Part shown: positions 19,878-25,337 of the stretch, piece by piece | Position numbering within the stretch: position 1 is the stretch's first letter | How the letters are laid out: every line of letters starts with the position of its first letter | Assembly (NCBI RefSeq): GCF_000003605.2 | Contig: NW_003108610.1 | Location: 23,543-48,879, forward strand | DNA from: Saccoglossus kowalevskii | Lineage: Eukaryota > Hemichordata > Enteropneusta > Harrimaniidae | DNA length: 25,337 nt | Reading direction: 5' to 3' | Made by a program: the position numbers and the translations under genes | The notes under the pieces: generated by a model | Seen by the model: only the letters and a program-made list of their open reading frames with translations | The model's database searches: none | What the model was told of the DNA's origin: nothing

Positions 19878-20560
19878 TTAAATTTCGCTCTCATTTAATA
19901 CTTTGTGCCGAGATCTAATGGCAGCTCCGCGCGTTTCAGTATGTATCAGGTGTTCGAGTTTTAGTTTTTTCTCGGCGAGTGTTCTGCTCACTGAAGGGTG
20001 TGTTTTGCGTTCGTTTTCCATCCTTTGAACTTCGTCACAAAGTATTCGTTTTCCGTTACGAAAATTATTTGCGATGTATGAGATGTATTGTTTAGTCAGT
20101 TGTTTGATATTAAGTTTTCCATATCCCACCAATGTTGTAACGATTAAAAGCGTGTTTTTGTCTCCGCCAAGTCAATCAATATTCAGTAAAAATATTGCAA
20201 TACTCCTGGTCATCAAGAAGTTTTGTGTTAAACGACCAGGTGGTACTGCGGTGAGAAATATTCTCAAGTGACAATGACACAGTAATGAGTGAGTGATCAG
20301 CAAAATGATAGTTATTATGTATACGGAACTGTTTGATGCGAGATCAATAAGAGAATGGGAGGTAGGCCAAGTAAAACCGCTGCAGTTATTATTAAAGTTA
20401 CGCTAGGCATTGATCAACTTAAATCTCTTAATAATATTTAAAAGTAAAGCTGACGGGAAAGTGTGGTTGGCTCTGTCCATGTTAGGATTGACAGTACAGT
20501 TGAAGTCACCACCTATACAACTAAATCGTTATTCAAGCTATTTAAAGGTGATTTAATTCT
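19878..20560 (-). pseudogene. Second LINE remnant: endonuclease and start of the RT linker only
   Basis: Minus-strand order: IGGDFNCTVNPNMDR (~20,470-20,516), KRFKLINA (~20,405-20,430), GFTW (~20,365), HFADHSLITVSL (~20,272-20,310), WSFNTKLLDDQEY (~20,200-20,242), then an open frame from 20,132 to 19,878 containing LEHLIHTETRGAAIRSRHKV. GGDFN, the Trp-containing GFTW and the ADHS motif are the late motifs of an APE-type LINE endonuclease. The (K/R)GAAIRSR box is the conserved linker before reverse transcriptase in Tx1/L1-like elements. The frame changes at least three times. The reverse transcriptase is absent: sequence similarity stops at about 19,880, where the DNA polymerase fragment begins. 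It is clearly a different copy from the LINE at 14.4-16.5 kb, with different residues at shared motifs. Confidence 0.8.
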
Positions 20561-20715
20561 AACAACAATTTTGTGCGATAGTATTGACATAGGTTTTTAT
20601 TTATAGACCATAAACTGATTCGTATTACAATCCATGTTTCCTGGTTACCCTATGCGAGTAACCATCATGCATGCTGGTTCACAAAAACGTTGTTTTTTAC
20701 CGTATCTTTCAGAGC

Positions 20716-20920
20716 GATGTAGAGAGACGTCCGCGAATGGATGCGAGAGACGTCCGCTGATGAGTGAGAGTGACCTCCGCTGATGGATGAGAGAGACGTC
20801 TGCGGATGAATAAGGAAGGCGGCCGGGCATTTGAGCGTTTTGAGGGAGGGAGGGATGGATGGATGAGAGAGACGTTCGCAGATGAATGAGAGAGACGTCT
20901 GAAGATGAATGAGAAAGACC
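20716..20920. repeat. 24-bp minisatellite, about seven units
   Basis: Units of the form GATGAGAGAGACGTCCGCTG (23-24 bp) repeat with changes. A GC-richer insert (about 20,810-20,865, containing GAGGGAGGGAGGGATGGATG) interrupts them. Read on the minus strand, units give an eight-residue SHPFADVSL-like repeat, open because the period is a multiple of three. Confidence 0.88.
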
Positions 20921-20929
20921 ATAGTCCAA

Positions 20930-21510
20930 AAGTGTTCTCTTGTTCGGACCATCAAATTCTGCTCAAATACATTGTCAAATTTGACAAGACCAGATAATTT
21001 TGTTGCGTGCAGGTTCAAATTCACAAAACAGTTTCACTACCCAATGATTCTATGAATGGTGTATTTAATAGACAATGTCGACGCATTGCTTACTATCAGA
21101 TCGATACTATGGTAGCGGGTGTCAACAGCCTGCTATGGTACTCAGTTTGCGTTACCTATTTACAGTGGCAATTAACACGAACTACCATGGTTAACGTACA
21201 TTAAAATAGAATCAAATTTTCGATATGGAAATCGATTGGAAATAAATGTTTCAAGACTAAGTGTTATCCACACAACCCAACATTGGACTAATTTTATATG
21301 TAAAATACACGTGACTAATTTAATGAGAGTAAATACAGTTTTTTTCTTAGTAAACAAATAAACTATTACACTCCATTTGTCAAGGTTGCTGCTCACAGAA
21401 ATAAAGCATTAAATAATCTAAGTGAAATAGTATGCTTCCTATTTTGAATACAATCAACTCCAATCAAACATACAAGTTTAATTTTTTTTTCAAAATTAAC
21501 ATTTTGCAGT
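20930..21510. other. Intergenic, nothing recognised
   Basis: I see no known coding motif, splice-linked exon or repeat here beyond short chance frames. Confidence 0.5.
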
Positions 21511-21519
21511 TGGCATAGA

Positions 21520-22370
21520 ATTACTACCTCTGAAAGTCGTCAGTGAACATATTAAGTACCTCCGGAAATCACCAGGGCAATCCTGAAAGACACTTGTGCA
21601 CATAGTTAATATCGCTGGAAGTCACAAAGACAACTAATTATTACCCTAAAACAACCATTTAATTAGTTATTCTAGTGCTGAGTATGACCTCTGAAAGTCA
21701 CCTTGGGCCATATTTAATATCCATGTATACCACCAAATATTTAGAATACTGAAACTCGCCATGGCATATAATTAATACCTTTTGACACCATGATCAACAT
21801 TTATAATAATGCAATTCAATTAGAGAGAGTTAAGTTAAAATGGCTTTAAATCCATTTAAATCATCAAACCCTACACCTAATTTACAGATTTGAATTTTTT
21901 GAAGATGCAATCAAATATTAAACTATAATATTAAGAAAATGAGGGCCAACAAAACACATAAACCTAATTTATAGATGTGTAAGAAAAATGCAATATATTA
22001 TTAAACTAAAATATGAGGGTCGTCACTAAAAAGCTTTCATTCATTTTGTGGGGACTGTGGTATAATGAATCTTGTAATCATTACACACGCACCCACACTA
22101 AATTAGTACGTGAATATACACATAGAAATTAATGGGCATAAAAGTAGTACCCCTGTAACCAGGTCATGGAATTAATACCCCTGACATCATGTTACAAAAT
22201 AATGCCCATGTAAGTCACCAGGGCAGACAATTAGTACCATGAATTTAGACAAGGCACATATTTAGTCCCCTTGTAAATCACTTGGGCATATAAGTAACTC
22301 CCGTGGATGTACCCAGAGTACATAATCACTACTTCTGTAAATCCCCAGAAGCTCTTATTAATATCCCTGC
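21520..22370. repeat. Field of strongly diverged ~36-42-bp repeats
   Basis: Blocks resembling AGTACC-(4-8)-GTAAATCACCAGGGCATATA-ATT recur. Examples are at 21,526 (ACCTCTGAAAGTCGTCAG), 21,558 (ACCTCCGGAAATCACCAGGG), 21,688 (ACCTCTGAAAGTCACCTTGG), 22,205 (CCCATGTAAGTCACCAGGGC), 22,267 (CCCTTGTAAATCACTTGGGC) and 22,332 (CTTCTGTAAATCCCCAG). The part at about 21,800-22,130 is not clearly repetitive. This looks like an old tandem array. Confidence 0.6.
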
Positions 22371-22411
22371 ATAACAAACTTATGAGATGCAATCTGATGC
22401 TATATTACACA

Positions 22412-22641
22412 TTGTACATTGATACATGCTCGATTAAGTTCATGTTGAGTTTTTTTTTATCTTACGCATCATACAAACCAAATCAACACACTGTTTACGA
22501 CGTATGCCATGTATGCCTATTATTATTCACCATTACTATATTATATTATTTATGTTTTCTAGAAATTGGTTAAAAGGCGAACAGGTAAGTATAATTACTA
22601 AATATTGAATAGTTCAGCAATGTTTGATTCAAAGAACAATA
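22412..22641 (+). other. Duplicated copy of the exon 2 region, with intact 22-nt exon at 22,560-22,581
   Basis: This segment matches 8344-8582. Shared blocks are GTACATTGATACAT, CGTATGCCATGTATG, ATGTTTTCTAGAAATTGGTT, GGTAAGTATAATT and TAAATATTGAAT-GTTCAGCAATG. The exon copy keeps TTTTCTAG in front, GTAAGTATAA behind, the same 22-nt length and the same phases. Three bases differ within it, all changing amino acids: it encodes KLVKRRT-G instead of KLVVKRT-G. No matching exon 1 or CUB exon was recognised between 12 kb and the right edge. It could belong to a tandem paralogue continuing beyond the window, be an alternative exon, or be a leftover of a partial duplication. Confidence 0.8.
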
Positions 22642-22704
22642 ATGACTGCATGACGGTTGTGAAGTTATGCTGTCAAGGTTTGAGACAATGGCACTATAAT
22701 ATGA

Positions 22705-22826
22705 GATTATGAGAATACCATAAAGTATGCACAAAGACAGTACAGCGGGAGTGTCGACCGACGCGCAGGAGAGATCGATGCGACGGCGTACTTGTCTGAA
22801 TGCATACTTTACGGTATCTCGTAATA
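22705..22826. repeat. Imperfect inverted repeat, ~26-bp arms with ~70-nt GC-richer centre
   Basis: The left arm (22,706-22,731, ending CATAAAGTATGCA) pairs with the right arm (22,801-22,825, starting TGCATACTTTACGG) with two mismatches and one indel. A further shorter pairing inside (AGACAGTAC near 22,735 with GTACTTGTCT near 22,788) extends the stem. The centre contains GTCGACCGACGCGC and is GC-richer than its surroundings. It may be a fold-back or MITE-like element or an RNA hairpin. Confidence 0.7.
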
Positions 22827-22829
22827 ACC

Positions 22830-23115
22830 TTAATACCGAAATACAAAAAAAAGTTTAGAACAGTATCAGCGAACTTCTTTGTGTGGAGTCTGGTCTAACC
22901 CATGTTTATTTGTTTTGTTTATGCGCGTAAGCATTTCATATTGTGAATTCGCATTTCCTAATATAGTAGGATAAAAATTACGGCACGCTGTAACTTATGG
23001 CGTTACGGTGACAGATGTATGATAATGTAACATATTGACGGATATTTTTCAAAGTTTAACATAATCACTAAATATAGAAAGGATTAATGGCTTCAGTGTG
23101 TTGTACCAGATGAGG
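22830..23115. other. Short intergenic stretch, nothing recognised
   Basis: I see no coding motif, splice-linked exon or repeat here. Confidence 0.5.
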
Positions 23116-23600
23116 GATTTAACTCTAAAGAAGATGTGCCTTGGTCCACATTGTCAACATTGTAATTCATGAAAATGCTTTGCATCAAACTGGACTTCTT
23201 CTTTTGTGATGATATAGCTTTCTCCAAACATATGCATGTCTTCCATAGTTTTCCAATGTAAATCCGTTGGTTTCTTCTGCTTAGCCTCTCTGCTGCTGTC
23301 CTTGCTTTCCCTGTAGACTCATTTCTGGGTTATTTGTAGGTACAGTCAGAGGTGAACGCTCTATCGTGGGTGGAATTAATTTGCAACTTATGTCATTGTC
23401 ACTTTCTTCAGCGTCTGTTCAGTCTTTCCAATTTGGCAATAAATAGTTATTCTTAAGGCCGTAGTTAGTGACCTGAGTACAAGCCATAGTGATGATAAAC
23501 TCACATGGAACACTGTTGAATACGAGCCCAAGAAACCGGCCAGCTTTCAAATCAGCAACCTCTTTGACTGATTTCTAGACATTTGGGGTACACAACACAT
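23115..23600 (-). pseudogene. Unidentified coding-like remnant
   Basis: On the minus strand, one frame from about 23,575 reads VKEVADLKAGRFLGLVFNSV, then CEFIITMACTQVTNYGLKNN, then LLPNWKD before a stop (about 23,426). After the stop the same frame continues with TDAEESDNDISCKLIPP. In another frame, from about 23,305 down to 23,152, it reads SSREAKQKKPTDLHWKTMED then HMFGESYIITKEEVQFDAKH and FHELQC. Residue composition and the near-continuous reading with few stops suggest a broken protein gene or transposon ORF. I do not recognise the family. Confidence 0.3.
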
Positions 23601-23619
23601 CGCATTTTCAGATATATGT

Positions 23620-25230
23620 TTGTGTAGTGAGTGTAAAATGGTAAAATTCTACCATTGATTGTGGGCTGTTATCAGTTTATATAATATGAAAATAATTAAA
23701 TATATTATTATATATCTTGTGTACAAAACATAATTCATTTTAATGGTATTACCCAGGTGGCTTGTGACCCTCATTATGGTCTCAAACCAATTACTGCATT
23801 GCTCGTGATGACAACTGACCCTTAACATTAGGCAGTATGTTTCGGATACTATTTTGCCTTCTCCTGAATCCAGTTTATTGAAATATTTTTTTCTGAGTGG
23901 ATTTTTTAGTTCACTTCGTCATATATATTTTTTTTAAAGAATGCCATGTTGTTACAGTCAGCATCTGTCAAAGTCTAACATAATTGTACACTCTTGATAA
24001 CCACAAGCAGTTAATGAGCATCCAGGTAAAACCACAATGAATTGTTTGCCTCATCCCATTGCTGGTAGGCATGCAATTCATAGCTGAATTGACCATGCAC
24101 AGACATTTTGTAACGCTACTGGAAGTGCACACTCACATCGCGGCAATTATTTCCTGTATCACGCCTGACCGCAATTGAAGTATTCGGAGGTGAAATTGTC
24201 ATTCATTTGGTAGTTTATTTCCTGTGATAATCAGTTGTTTGTAGCAACTACTGGAATGATTAAGACATGTGATATCTTGTCTTGTCGTTACCATTATAAG
24301 TTATACCAGTGTTACATCACATGCATGTCAAATATATACCAATAGTACACTCATTCAGGAATGACAATAGCAATCCTCGGTATTTATTTACTATGCTATT
24401 ACAGTACGCTTTATAATGATTATTATATGTAGAAACACGACATATAATGACAATGACGTAATCAAAGTCAGTCTGAAAAGTAAACAGTCAACGGCCACGA
24501 TCCAAATCTGAAATAGATTGAAATGACATGTTATATCTGGCGTGTTAGACTCTCAAACGATTATAGTTTGTAATTGTAATTCATTTTCATTTACCGAAAG
24601 TATATTTAACAGCCATTTGATTATAGAATAATTTGTACATTATAATGTTCTTTTTTTGTGTCAACATATAATTAAAAGCTGATTGATAAATTGTAACTGT
24701 TAAACCATCTAAATTAATGAGGTAAACGTATTCTATTTTTATTCTAGAGTGAACTCCATTTTTCAAATAATATTAATGTTTTTTTCACTGCGAGACTCAG
24801 CCTTATGCTTGACATTCAACGCGTCGTGTCAAAAAGGCTATTTAAATGCATATTTCCTCGCTGTACACAATATAAAAAATGAAATTTGATGTAGTACTGT
24901 TGTCTTTACGTTTTACTTTTATAGCTGGGCATTCGGACATTGACAATCAAAAATATCCAAGTTCTGAATCATATAATTCGGATTTGGAGGAAAATACACG
25001 GATTTCATGCAAACATCGCATACTGTATATATTGTTTGTTTGTGTACGTTCGGTATAATTTCTTTATTATATTCTCTATTATTTATTTACCAAGAATACA
25101 AAGTATTAGTGACTTACGATATTGTTGTTATCCCATGAGCCGTACTGCTTTGATAGCTCGACAATCCAGCCGCCATATTGAGAGTTATTGCGCCACCTAC
25201 ATCAGTTATCCTGCCGTCGTGTATTGCAGC
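23620..25230. other. AT-rich stretch without a recognisable gene
   Basis: No CUB, vWD or transposon motif was found. The frame at 24,940-25,257 (+) has no recognisable domain. The candidate acceptor at 24,924 (TTTTATAG) is not followed by a CUB-like reading. Confidence 0.55.
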
Positions 25231-25238
25231 TTTGCATA

Positions 25239-25337
25239 CACACGAATCCTGAGATGAACAGAAACAATGGAGAGGATGTAGTGGATTACTGTTCTATATG
25301 CACACGAATACTGAGATGAACAGATACAATAGAGAGG
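25239..25337. repeat. 62-bp-period tandem repeat, cut by the right edge
   Basis: CACACGAATCCTGAGATGAA (25,239) and CACACGAATACTGAGATGAA (25,301) begin two copies. They continue in parallel through CAGA-ACAAT-GAGAGG to the last base of the window. Further units may follow outside. Confidence 0.85.

Noticed and set aside
12200-22400. Search for a second copy of exon 1 (signal peptide) upstream of the duplicated exon 2
   Set aside because: No ATG-hydrophobic stretch ending in a phase-0 GTAAGT with similarity to 7585-7647 was found. Signal peptides diverge fast, so absence is not conclusive.
24918-25060. Possible CUB exon of a second gene after an AG at 24,924
   Set aside because: The reading (GHSDIDNQKYPSSESYNSD) lacks the CGG, SPNYP and CPW hallmarks and runs to a stop.

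Overview
The window looks like nuclear DNA of an invertebrate animal, most likely marine. It is AT-rich. Its one intact gene is split by ordinary GT-AG introns, and the rest is intergenic sequence strewn with decayed transposons and satellite-like repeats. The mix of a Tx1/L1-like LINE, a Polinton-type DNA polymerase and a multicopy intronless gene family that I associate with cnidarians, molluscs, acorn worms and lancelets fits a lophotrochozoan or basal deuterostome. The sequence alone does not fix the species. No bacterial operons, CRISPR arrays or structural RNA genes were seen.

Layout. 1-269 (minus): an open fragment resembling the RNase H-integrase linker of a Gypsy-type retrotransposon. 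About 470-3112 (plus): a broken copy of the intronless multicopy family, with a FEN/XPG-like acidic-residue layout and a C-terminal cysteine cluster, followed by a 75-bp direct repeat. 3.5-7.35 kb: AT-rich, nothing recognised. 7359-12156 (plus): the only convincing gene, six coding exons giving a 311-residue secreted protein with a signal peptide, a short dibasic segment, a CUB domain and a von Willebrand factor D domain ending right at the stop codon. 12.2-14.4 kb: nothing recognised. 14.43-16.48 kb (minus): a decayed LINE. 16.5-18.5 kb: AT-rich, with a 67-bp tandem duplication. 18.7-19.35 kb: a 33-bp minisatellite. 19.42-19.86 kb (minus): a fragment of protein-primed family B DNA polymerase. 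19.88-20.56 kb (minus): the endonuclease half of a second LINE. 20.7-20.9 kb: a 24-bp minisatellite. 21.5-22.37 kb: a degenerate repeat field. About 22.41-22.64 kb: a second copy of exon 2 of the CUB-vWD gene with its splice sites and flanking intron. 22.7 kb: a large inverted repeat. 23.1-23.6 kb (minus): an unidentified coding-like remnant. 25.24-25.34 kb: a 62-bp repeat cut by the window edge.

The point most worth following is the CUB-vWD gene and its displaced, apparently functional micro-exon 14 kb downstream. It implies a neighbouring paralogue, an exon duplication or a rearranged gene copy. The transposon remnants do not appear to work together; they are layers of old insertions. The oddest of them is the junction at 19.87 kb, where the 5' half of a LINE meets a polymerase fragment.
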